A stretch of DNA of 10,838 nucleotides. It comes from Burkholderiales bacterium (lineage in GTDB: Bacteria > Actinomycetota > Thermoleophilia > Gaiellales > Gaiellaceae). The stretch is taken from positions 1 to 10,838 of the forward strand of contig JAICUZ010000061.1 of the NCBI GenBank assembly GCA_025935595.1, in the 5' to 3' direction. Below are positions 1 to 5,997 of the stretch, in pieces (positions within the stretch are counted from its first letter, which is position 1; every line of letters begins with the position of its first letter). The translations under genes and the position numbers were made by a program. The notes beneath the pieces were generated by a model, which was given only the letters and a program-made list of their open reading frames with translations, did no database searches and was not told the DNA's origin.

Positions 1-159
1 CACCTCGCCCGTCCGCACGCGTGGCCGGCCGGCGACCTGGTGCTTCGCAAGGCCGCGCTCAATCTCTACGGTGTCGAGGTGCACGAGCTCGCCGCGCAGC
101 TTCACCCGTTCGAGAACCTGTCGGCGCAGTACCTCCTCCTGGGCTCGCTCGTCCAGTGA
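1..159 (+). CDS. C-terminal end of a DNA-3-methyladenine glycosylase II (AlkA/HhH-GPD family), 5' truncated by the window
   Basis: Only the last 52 codons are present, reading in frame from base 1 to a TGA at 157-159. The fragment contains WPAGDLVLRKA followed by a helix ending HPFENLSAQYLLL. This matches the end of AlkA-type glycosylases, where a P-x-x-D motif holds the catalytic aspartate (here Asp12 of the fragment) and a final helix carries a 'PWRSYA..YL' pattern. Known members excise alkylated bases such as 3-methyladenine, starting base excision repair. The stop overlaps the GTG start of the next gene (GTGA), so the two are probably co-transcribed. The helix-hairpin-helix lies outside the window, so the exact subfamily cannot be settled; another HhH-GPD glycosylase is the main alternative. 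Confidence 0.68.
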   Translation, partial: HLARPHAWPAGDLVLRKAALNLYGVEVHELAAQLHPFENLSAQYLLLGSLVQ

Positions 160-1091
160 GGATTCGGCGCGCGACCGAAGCCGACGAGGCGATCCTGCGC
201 GAGCTGTGGGAGGAGTTCGAGCTGGAGGTGCCGTGGGAGGTCGAAGAGCCGGAGACATGGGCCGATGAATGGCCCGACACGCTCGAGGACATTCGCACCG
301 GCGGGGTCTTTCTCGCCGAGGACGATGCAGGACCGCTCGGGGTCGCGCGCGTCGAGGAGCCGATTCGCGGGCGCGCGCACGTGCAGCTCGTCCACGTGAG
401 GGAGCGAGGGCGTCGACAGGGAGTGGCCAAGGCATTGCTGCGCGAGTGCGTGACGCACGCGCACGGCAAGGGTGCGAGGTTCGTGAGCCTCGATGTCTTG
501 CGTTCGAACGAGCGCGCGGTCAACGTGTGGCGCAGGCTCGGCTTCGAAGAGACCCAGTATCTGATGGCGGCGCCGATCGACAAGCTGACGCCTCGGCTGG
601 AGGCTCGGCCGGCGGGCGAAGAGCGCGCAACGACGCACGTGCAGACCGACGACGAGGTCTCGGTGCAGCGTGCTGTCGCCCAGTTCGTGCCGCGGCTCGA
701 AGCGGCGCAGATCACCTCGTCCGACAGCTGGATCCGCGTCAGCGACTCGATCCTGGATCGCGACCGAGATGCGCACGGCCGCTTTGCGAAGGAGCTTTCC
801 GAGCGCCTCGGCGCGGTCACCGTTGCACTGGCGCAGGAAAGGGAAGTGGTGCGGTTTCGTCTGTACGAGCGTGGACGGATGGTCGACGAGTACCTCTCGG
901 TGCCGAGCTACTACGGCGAGCTCTCGAAGGGCGACGAACTGGCGCTCGAGGCGAACCCGACGCTCATCGCCCGGCTCACCGGCGCCGACCGTGACCAGGT
1001 TCGCCGAGTGATTCGCACCGCGGCGTCGCCGTCCGCCCTGCCGGCCGACCTCTACGAGCAGATCGCCGCGTTGATGGGACTGGAGGCGTGA
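156..1091 (+). CDS. GNAT-family N-acetyltransferase with an uncharacterised C-terminal domain
   Basis: The 311-residue product has two parts. Residues 1-140 are a GNAT domain: a first strand (RIRRATEADE), the acetyl-CoA pyrophosphate loop RGRRQGVA at 84-91, and motif B NERAVNVWRRLGFEE at 118-132. Known members move an acetyl group from acetyl-CoA to an amine; the substrate here is unknown. Residues 165-311 form a second globular domain with no motif I can name, including a conserved-looking DEYLSVPSYYGEL segment (244-256) and ANPTLIARLTGADRDQVR (266-283). GTG at 156 is chosen because it overlaps the upstream stop and begins exactly at the first GNAT strand; an in-frame upstream extension would only be the shadow of the glycosylase gene. 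No clear SD is visible, which suggests translational coupling. The following gene starts inside its stop codon. Confidence 0.85.
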   Translation: MRIRRATEADEAILRELWEEFELEVPWEVEEPETWADEWPDTLEDIRTGGVFLAEDDAGPLGVARVEEPIRGRAHVQLVHVRERGRRQGVAKALLRECVTHAHGKGARFVSLDVLRSNERAVNVWRRLGFEETQYLMAAPIDKLTPRLEARPAGEERATTHVQTDDEVSVQRAVAQFVPRLEAAQITSSDSWIRVSDSILDRDRDAHGRFAKELSERLGAVTVALAQEREVVRFRLYERGRMVDEYLSVPSYYGELSKGDELALEANPTLIARLTGADRDQVRRVIRTAASPSALPADLYEQIAALMGLEA

Positions 1092-1609
1092 ACCTCGTCG
1101 ATGCTGCACGCTGCCCGTACTGCGCGCGCGTGCGGATCGCGCTCGCGGAGAAGGGCATCGAGCACGAGGTCACCCAGGTCGACCTCGCCGATCGCCCCGA
1201 GTGGCTGCTGGAGCTGAACCCGCCGTACGGCCGCGTCCCGGTCTTGGACGGGCTACCGGAGTCCGAGGTGATCATGGAGCTGCTCGAGGAAATCCATCCG
1301 GAGCCTGCGCTGCTTCCCGCCGATCCCGCCGCGCGTGCTCGGGCGCGCCTCCAGGTGCACCGCTTCGACTCCAACCTCGGCGACGACTACTACGCCTACC
1401 GCCGAGGCGACCCGAATGATCTCGAAGCCAAGCTGGAGGCGCTCGAGGTGGGGCAGAGCCTCTTCGCCGACATCGCCTACGTGCCGTGGGTGCTCCGCGC
1501 CCGCGACATGCTCGGCGTCACGCTCCCTCGGCGCATTGCGGACTGGCTGGCAGTCCTCGAGCGGCGGCCTTCGGTGGCAGCCGAAGTCGAGATCGTCCGC
1601 GCGCTATAG
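1088..1609 (+). CDS. Small glutathione S-transferase/glutaredoxin-like protein with CPYC motif
   Basis: The 173-residue product has a thioredoxin-fold N-terminal GST domain: CPYC at 9-12 (glutaredoxin-type redox motif), cis-proline in GRVPVLDG (Pro51), and the ES signature (Glu58-Ser59) that binds the gamma-glutamyl part of the thiol in GST-fold proteins. A helical C-terminal region follows, shorter than in ordinary GSTs of about 200-220 residues. It may reduce disulphides or conjugate a low-molecular-weight thiol; actinobacteria commonly use mycothiol rather than glutathione, so the thiol is open. GTG at 1088 overlaps the upstream stop as GTGA, with GGAGG at 1082-1086 very close in front. 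It ends convergently with the amidotransferase gene, overlapping it by six bases. Related to SspA/GST-N proteins; the exact function is not readable from sequence. Confidence 0.83.
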   Translation: MNLVDAARCPYCARVRIALAEKGIEHEVTQVDLADRPEWLLELNPPYGRVPVLDGLPESEVIMELLEEIHPEPALLPADPAARARARLQVHRFDSNLGDDYYAYRRGDPNDLEAKLEALEVGQSLFADIAYVPWVLRARDMLGVTLPRRIADWLAVLERRPSVAAEVEIVRAL

Positions 1610-2275
1610 CTCCGCCTGCGCGAGGAACGCGCGGCAGAGCCGCCGCCCGAGCTCCTGCCACCGCTCGAGCTTCTCGTCGAGCTGCGCCGAGATCTCCTCC
1701 GGTGTACGTGGCGTCGTGTCGTCCTCGAACCACGTCAGCACGTGCTCGCGGCGAATCTCGGGATGGAACTGGAGCGCCCATGCGTTGTCGCCGATCCGGA
1801 ACGCCTGCAGCACCGGGCCTTCCGCGAGCGGCGTCGCGCCGGGCGGCGTCTCGAACGTAAAGGCGTTCGCGTTGAACGCCTCGAACCTGCGCGGCAGTAC
1901 TCCGACCACCGGGTCGGCGGCCCCGGCGTCGGTCAACGTCGTCTCGTAGAACCCGGCGAGCGTCTCGGGCGCGCGCCCGACGGTCGCGCCGAACGCATGC
2001 GCCAGCGTCTGCCCGCCGAGACACACACCGAGTAGCGGCGTGCCGCCGTCGACCCAGCGGCGCAGCGCGTCGTACTCCTCGTGCAGCCACGGGTGCTCCA
2101 CCTCCTCGCCGACGTTCTGGTCCCCGCCGAACACCATCACCGCGTCGGCGTCCTGCGGCGGCGAGCCCTGCGTCCTGATGTCCCAGACGACGAGCTCGTG
2201 GCCGTCCTCCGCGAGCACCTCGGTGAAGAGCTCCGGACCGGCCTCGTCCGAATGGATGACCGCGAGGACCTTCAT
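1604..2275 (-). CDS. Stand-alone class I glutamine amidotransferase (GMP-synthase-like GATase domain)
   Basis: The 223-residue product is a complete class I (triad) GATase. The nucleophile elbow is GVCLGGQ with Cys85, and the His/Glu pair lies in FHPEI (His171, Glu173). Upstream, MVFGGDQNVGE (47-57) and the ETL region around 104 fit the GATase fold. Such domains hydrolyse glutamine or a gamma-glutamyl compound; most feed ammonia to a synthetase, but no synthetase domain is fused or adjacent here. It resembles the COG0518 'GMP synthase - glutamine amidotransferase domain' proteins, many of uncertain function, so glutamine amidase or gamma-glutamyl hydrolase activity are both open. The ATG overlaps the stop of the DUF72 gene (ATGA at 2275-2272), so the two form one unit. 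The C-terminus is a charged helix. Confidence 0.85.
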   Translation of the reverse strand: MKVLAVIHSDEAGPELFTEVLAEDGHELVVWDIRTQGSPPQDADAVMVFGGDQNVGEEVEHPWLHEEYDALRRWVDGGTPLLGVCLGGQTLAHAFGATVGRAPETLAGFYETTLTDAGAADPVVGVLPRRFEAFNANAFTFETPPGATPLAEGPVLQAFRIGDNAWALQFHPEIRREHVLTWFEDDTTPRTPEEISAQLDEKLERWQELGRRLCRAFLAQAEL

Positions 2276-3183
2276 CCCGTCGGGACGTTCTCGCTCTGGA
2301 GCAGCTTGCGCAGCAGCAACGCGCCGGCCGGCGCCTGTGCGACGCCGTGCGTCTGATTGTTGTTGTTGAAGAACGCATACGCCTCGGCCGCCTGCTCCGA
2401 CAGCTGACGCAACGGCGACACCCATTCGCGCAACTCGTCCTCGCCGTACATGTGGTCGAAGCGCTGGGCCGCCGAGCCGCCCCGCACGTTCCACGTGCCG
2501 GCGTTGCGACCGTGAAACCGGACATACGCGGTTGGCGTCGTCGTCGCAACGAGGGTGTCGGGCACGTTCGCGGCGTCGGTCTTCGGCGCGTCGACGACGA
2601 CCCACGTCATCTTCCGCTCCTCGAGCCACTTCAGCAGCTCGGCGCGAATGTCCTCGGCGAACCAGGAACGATGTCGGGGCTCGAACAGGAACCCGTCGTC
2701 GCCGACCTGGTCCCGCGCCCATTCGAGGTAGTCGAGCGACGACGGCTTCCAGACGACGTAGGGCGGCATCTGGAAGAGGATGCCGCCGAGCTTGCCGCTC
2801 GCCCGAAGGGGCTCGAGTGCGTCGAGGAACATGCGGAAGACACCGGCCCGGTGCTCGCGGGGCGGGCGGTCGACGCGGCCGCGGTGGTCGACCGGTAGGC
2901 CGTCGCGCAACTCGGGCGGAACCTGCTCGAGCTTCACCGGATGACGGGTCATCAGCCCGAACGCCTTGACGTGCATGACGAATCCGTCCGGCGTCCGCTC
3001 GGCCCAGCCGCGCACCATCTTCTCGTCCGGCACGCGGTAGTAGGTCGAGTCGACCTCGACCGTCGAGAACCGCCCCGCGTAGTAGGCGAGACGGTCGCGC
3101 GGGGGCGTCCGGGGCGGGTACCAGTGCTTCGACAGGGCGTCGTCGGCCCATGAGCACGTCCCGATCCGCACAGCCGCAGCCAC
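2272..3183 (-). CDS. DUF72 family protein (YecE-like TIM-barrel)
   Basis: The 303-residue product carries the DUF72 signatures in order: RIGTCSWAD (6-14), FSTVEVDSTYYRVP (39-52), FVMHVKAF (68-75), LGGILFQMPPYV (132-143), FEPRHRSW (167-174), AYVRFHGRN (219-227) and AYAFFNNN (269-276). The family adopts a TIM-barrel fold and its biochemical role is not established. GTG at 3183 is preferred because AGGA (3193-3190) lies six bases upstream; GTG at 3171 would give the family-typical beginning M-R-I-G-T-C-S-W and remains possible. A short AAC/AAT run gives four asparagines (273-276). The gene is divergent from murI, with only 22 bp between starts, and is followed by the amidotransferase in a 4-bp overlap. 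Family assignment is firm; function is not. Confidence 0.88.
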   Translation of the reverse strand: MAAAVRIGTCSWADDALSKHWYPPRTPPRDRLAYYAGRFSTVEVDSTYYRVPDEKMVRGWAERTPDGFVMHVKAFGLMTRHPVKLEQVPPELRDGLPVDHRGRVDRPPREHRAGVFRMFLDALEPLRASGKLGGILFQMPPYVVWKPSSLDYLEWARDQVGDDGFLFEPRHRSWFAEDIRAELLKWLEERKMTWVVVDAPKTDAANVPDTLVATTTPTAYVRFHGRNAGTWNVRGGSAAQRFDHMYGEDELREWVSPLRQLSEQAAEAYAFFNNNNQTHGVAQAPAGALLLRKLLQSENVPTG

Positions 3184-3188
3184 ACTGC

Positions 3189-3194
3189 ATCCTA
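3189..3194 (-). promoter_or_regulatory. Candidate -10 box of the DUF72 promoter (TAGGAT)
   Basis: On the minus strand TAGGAT (TANNNT) ends five bases before GTG 3183 and 17 before GTG 3171. It shares the central CTAG with the murI -10 box on the other strand. The AGGA within it could instead be a Shine-Dalgarno sequence for GTG 3183, so its role is ambiguous. No convincing -35 is visible. Confidence 0.33.
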
Positions 3195-3198
3195 GAAT
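3193..3198 (+). promoter_or_regulatory. Candidate -10 box of a leaderless murI promoter (TAGAAT)
   Basis: TAGAAT stands seven bases upstream of the murI ATG (3206), the spacing expected if transcription starts at or next to the A of the start codon. No Shine-Dalgarno sequence is seen in front of the ATG, whereas rph and mgtC downstream have clear ones. This fits the leaderless arrangement common in actinobacteria. The -35 region is poor. Confidence 0.45.
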
Positions 3199-3205
3199 CC
3201 GCGGA

Positions 3206-4027
3206 ATGCCTGACTCCCGCCCAGTAGGCGTCTTCGACTCCGGCGTCGGCGGGCTGACGGTTCTCCACGAGTGTCTCGTCACCATGCCGCACGAGGACTT
3301 CGTCTATCTTGGCGATCACGCCCGTCTGCCGTACGGCCCGCGGACCCGCGACGAGGTGCGCCGGTTCGCCCACGAGATCGGGCTGTATCTGCAAGGGCTC
3401 GGCGTGAAGATGGTCGTCGTCGCCTGCAACACGGCGACGTCGGTCGCGCTCCCGGACCTCCAGGGCGAGCTCGAGGTTCCCGTCGTCTCGGTGATCGTCC
3501 CCGAGGCGCACGCTGCGGTGCAGGCGACCCGCAACCGGCGGATCGGGCTGCTCGCCACCGAGCTGACCGTCGCGAGCGGGCGGTACGAGTCGCTCGTGCG
3601 GACGCTCGACGCCGGCGCGCGGCTGACGTCCGTCGCATGCCCGAAACTCGTCCCGTTGATCGAGGCGGGCGACACCTTCAGCGACGACGTCATGGCAGCC
3701 GTGCGCGAGTACGCGGCGCCGCTCAAGGACGCGGGCTGCGACACCGTGATCCTCGGGTGCACGCACTACCCGCTGCTGCGCCCCGTCTTCCAGCGCGCGT
3801 TCGGCCGCGACGTCACGCTCGTCTTCTCCGCCGACGAGACCGCACGCGAAGTGGCGGAAACGCTGGCGCGGAAGGGCTTCGAGAACGACGGCAAGCGCGA
3901 GGGCGAGTACCGCTTCCTCACAACGGGCGATCCCGAGCTCTTCCGAACGCTCGGCGAGCGCTTCCTGCAGCTGCCGCTCGGCGACGTCGAGCACGTCGGC
4001 GTCGCCGAGCTCGAGGAGGCTGCATGA
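3206..4027 (+). CDS. murI: Glutamate racemase
   Basis: The 273-residue product interconverts L- and D-glutamate in the cytoplasm, supplying D-glutamate for the peptidoglycan stem peptide. All hallmark motifs are present: GVFDSGVGGLTVL with Asp11, YLGDHARLPYG (34-44), VVACNTAT with catalytic Cys74, and ILGCTHYPLL with the second catalytic Cys185 and His187. Length is normal for the family. The ATG sits seven bases after a TAGAAT box with no SD, so translation is probably leaderless. The stop overlaps the rph start (ATGA). The murI-rph-rdgB neighbourhood is seen in other Gram-positive bacteria (racE and rph lie near each other in Bacillus subtilis). Confidence 0.96.
   Translation: MPDSRPVGVFDSGVGGLTVLHECLVTMPHEDFVYLGDHARLPYGPRTRDEVRRFAHEIGLYLQGLGVKMVVVACNTATSVALPDLQGELEVPVVSVIVPEAHAAVQATRNRRIGLLATELTVASGRYESLVRTLDAGARLTSVACPKLVPLIEAGDTFSDDVMAAVREYAAPLKDAGCDTVILGCTHYPLLRPVFQRAFGRDVTLVFSADETAREVAETLARKGFENDGKREGEYRFLTTGDPELFRTLGERFLQLPLGDVEHVGVAELEEAA
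4014..4019 (+). promoter_or_regulatory. Shine-Dalgarno sequence of rph (AGGAGG)
   Basis: A perfect AGGAGG lies within the last codons of murI, four bases before the rph ATG at 4024. It supports that start and contrasts with the SD-less unit-leading genes of this window. Confidence 0.7.
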
Positions 4028-4737
4028 CACGCAACGACGGCCGGCGGCCCGATCAGCTGAGGCCGGTCACGGCCGATCCGGCGTTCCTCGAGCAGCCGCA
4101 CGGGGTCGTCCTGTGGTCGCAGGGGAAGACGCGTGTCCTCTGCACGGCGTCGATCCAGGAAGGCGTGCCGCGCTGGCTGTACCGCTCGGGTCGCGGCTGG
4201 ATGACGGCGGAGTACTCGCTGCTGCCCGCGTCGACAGGCGAGCGAACAGACCGCGAGGCCGCGCGCGGCAAGCAGGGCGGACGCACCGTCGAGATCCAGC
4301 GGTTGATCGGTCGCGCGCTGCGCGGGGTCGTCGACTTCCAGGCGCTCGGCGAGCGGACCGTGTACCTGGACTGCGACGTGCTCCAGGCAGACGGCGGCAC
4401 CCGCTGCGCCGCGATCACCGGCGCGTACGTCGCGGCGTCGCGCGCGCTCGACCGGTTCGGTCTTTCGAAGGCGCTGACCGGCTCGGTCGCCGCGGTGTCC
4501 GTGGGCGTCGTCGAGGACGTTGCGCTGCTCGATCTCGACTACTCCGAGGATTCGAACGCCGAGGTCGACGTCAACGTCGTCATGACCGGCGACGGGCGCT
4601 TCGTCGAGGTGCAGTCGACCGCGGAGAAGGTGCCGTTCTCGCGCGAGCGGTTGGACGAGCTGCTCGACCTCGCCGCCGGCGGGATCGACGAGCTCGCGGC
4701 GCTGCAGCAGGAGGCGATCGATGCTCCTCGCGACTAG
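4024..4737 (+). CDS. rph: Ribonuclease PH
   Basis: The 237-residue product is a phosphate-dependent 3'-5' exoribonuclease that trims tRNA 3' ends and acts in rRNA decay, normally as a hexameric ring. Visible motifs are RRPDQLRPV at the N-terminus, RSGRGWMTAEYSLLP (54-68), ADGGTRCAA with phosphate-binding Arg127, and LDYSEDSNAEVDVN (171-184), which contains the catalytic acidic residues (Asp176, Asp182). Length matches the family. One oddity is VQSTAEK near residue 196, where most members have VQGTAE or VQGTGE. The ATG overlaps the murI stop and has a strong SD. The 3' end overlaps the next gene by 17 bases. Confidence 0.95.
   Translation: MTRNDGRRPDQLRPVTADPAFLEQPHGVVLWSQGKTRVLCTASIQEGVPRWLYRSGRGWMTAEYSLLPASTGERTDREAARGKQGGRTVEIQRLIGRALRGVVDFQALGERTVYLDCDVLQADGGTRCAAITGAYVAASRALDRFGLSKALTGSVAAVSVGVVEDVALLDLDYSEDSNAEVDVNVVMTGDGRFVEVQSTAEKVPFSRERLDELLDLAAGGIDELAALQQEAIDAPRD
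4709..4714 (+). promoter_or_regulatory. Shine-Dalgarno sequence of the mgtC-like gene (AGGAGG)
   Basis: AGGAGG inside the 3' end of rph is placed six bases before the ATG at 4721. It fixes that start and therefore the 17-base overlap with rph. Confidence 0.7.
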
Positions 4738-5401
4738 CCTCGCGACGCTCTCGTGGTACGACGCGCTCGGCCGGCTCGCGCTCGCAGCGGCGCTCGGCTC
4801 GATCATCGGCCTCGAGCGTGAGTTCAGGGAGCGCGAGGCGGGCTTGCGCACGCACCTCCTCGTCTCGCTCGGATCGGCGTTGTTCACGATCGTCTCGGCG
4901 TTCGGGTTCCACGACGTCCTCACGCATGATCCGCAGGTCGTCGTTCGGCTCGATCCGTCGAGAATCGCCGCCCAGATCGTGAGCGGCATCGGCTTCCTGG
5001 GCGCCGGCGCCATCATCCGCCAGGGACTTTCGATTCGCGGGCTCACGACCGCGGCGACACTCTGGGTCGTCGCGGCAATCGGCATGGCCGCAGGCGCCGG
5101 CTTCTACAGCGTCGCGATCATCACGACCGTCGTCGCGCTCGTCGCTCTCTGGCCCCTTCGCTACGTCGCCTACCGAATGATCGACCGCGTCAAGCCGGAA
5201 GAGGACCGGATCGTGGTCGAGCTCCGCGAAGGTCACTCGCTCGCAGAGCTCCTCACGCATGTGACGCAGGTGCGACACATCGAGGTCACCGACGAGCTCG
5301 ACCGCAAGATCGTGCAGCTCGAGTCGCCGGCCGTCGACGAGGAGCTCGTCGCACGTCTTTCGGATCTCGATTTCGTCATCGGCGTGAAGTGGCGCCGCTG
5401 A
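4721..5401 (+). CDS. MgtC/SapB family membrane protein
   Basis: The 226-residue product begins with about five membrane segments (roughly 14-31, 44-62, 82-100, 109-126, 128-147) and ends with a soluble ACT-like domain (about 162-226). Family motifs are clear: GLEREFREREAGLRTHLLVSLG (30-51), IVSGIGFLGAGAII (86-99) and IRGLTTAATLWV (105-116). MgtC proteins are inner-membrane proteins tied to growth at low magnesium and to intramacrophage survival in some pathogens, where they act on the F-ATP synthase; many bacteria carry uncharacterised homologues such as SapB. This copy is not next to an mgtB-type transporter but between rph and rdgB, with overlaps on both sides, which suggests a housekeeping role. 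Membrane location is secure; activity is not. Confidence 0.9.
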   Translation: MLLATSLATLSWYDALGRLALAAALGSIIGLEREFREREAGLRTHLLVSLGSALFTIVSAFGFHDVLTHDPQVVVRLDPSRIAAQIVSGIGFLGAGAIIRQGLSIRGLTTAATLWVVAAIGMAAGAGFYSVAIITTVVALVALWPLRYVAYRMIDRVKPEEDRIVVELREGHSLAELLTHVTQVRHIEVTDELDRKIVQLESPAVDEELVARLSDLDFVIGVKWRR

Positions 5402-5964
5402 GCGCGACCGTCTGCTCGGAGAACCCGCACAAGCTGGCGGAGTTCCGAGAGTTGTTCGGCGACTGGGATCTGGAACTGCTCGAAGGAGCCGAGTTCCCGC
5501 CTGAGGACGGCGACACGTACCTCGAGAACGCGCGCATCAAGGCGCGCTTCGGGCGTGCCGTCGGGCCGGCCGACCGGTGGATGCTGGCCGACGACTCGGG
5601 AATCGAGGTGGCCGCGCTCGACGGCGGCCCCGGCGTGCTGACGGCGCGCTGGGCCGAGGGCCGGCATGTCGAGAAGCTGCTCGGCGCGCTCGACGGCGTC
5701 GACGATCGTCGCGCGCAGTACGTGTGCGAGCTCGTCGCGCTGTCGCCAGCCGGAGAGGAGATCGACGGCACCGGGGTGTTGCGCGGTGGGATCGCGCTCG
5801 CGGCTGCGGGCGCGGAAGGCTTCGGGTTCGACCCGGTGTTCGTCCCGATCGGTGAGACGCGCACGGTCGCAGAGCTCGGCGAGGCGTGGAAGGCCGGGCA
5901 CTCGCACCGGGCACTCGCGGCGCGGGCCCTCCGAGACGCGCTTACCGGCGGTAGATCTTCGTGA
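5389..5964 (+). CDS. rdgB: XTP/dITP diphosphatase (RdgB/HAM1 family)
   Basis: The 191-residue product hydrolyses dITP, dXTP and related deaminated purine triphosphates to monophosphates, keeping them out of DNA and RNA. It shows the SENPHKLAEF nucleotide-binding start (10-19), PPEDGDTYLENARIKA (37-52) with an acidic metal-binding site, ADDSGIEV with catalytic Asp69, the GGPGVLTARWA loop (79-89), GFGFDPVF (144-151) and SHRA (172-175). Length is typical. GTG at 5389 overlaps the preceding gene by 13 bases; no strong SD is seen, so coupling to mgtC translation is likely. It is the last gene of the murI-rph-mgtC-rdgB unit and ends 33 bases from the convergent YihY gene. Confidence 0.95.
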   Translation: MAPLSATVCSENPHKLAEFRELFGDWDLELLEGAEFPPEDGDTYLENARIKARFGRAVGPADRWMLADDSGIEVAALDGGPGVLTARWAEGRHVEKLLGALDGVDDRRAQYVCELVALSPAGEEIDGTGVLRGGIALAAAGAEGFGFDPVFVPIGETRTVAELGEAWKAGHSHRALAARALRDALTGGRSS

Positions 5965-5997
5965 CGCGGCCGTCCGCGAGAAGCCGGATCGAGTGGT

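Noticed and set aside
102..1109. Long minus-strand open frame (about 335 codons) opposite the GNAT gene
   Set aside because: It is antisense to a gene with clear GNAT motifs. Its translation is Arg/His-rich with no recognisable motif; long antisense frames are expected in GC-rich DNA.
2353..2366. Short triplet run encoding Asn-Asn-Asn-Asn in DUF72 as a microsatellite
   Set aside because: Only four units, with one synonymous change, lying in the family's normally Asn-rich FFNN motif. It is better explained as protein sequence.
2276..4030. Minus-strand frame extending the amidotransferase upstream through DUF72 and murI (about 585 extra codons)
   Set aside because: The upstream part is an out-of-frame shadow of two well-supported genes. 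The GATase fold starts at the ATG at 2275, which forms an ATGA overlap with the DUF72 stop.
3766..5085. Long minus-strand frame (about 439 codons) opposite rph and mgtC
   Set aside because: It lies antisense to two genes with complete family motifs; low-complexity composition and no motif of its own.
5965..5978. Small hairpin CGCGG-CCGT-CCGCG between rdgB and YihY as a bidirectional terminator
   Set aside because: The stem is only five base pairs and no T run follows on either strand. Such hairpins are frequent by chance in GC-rich sequence.
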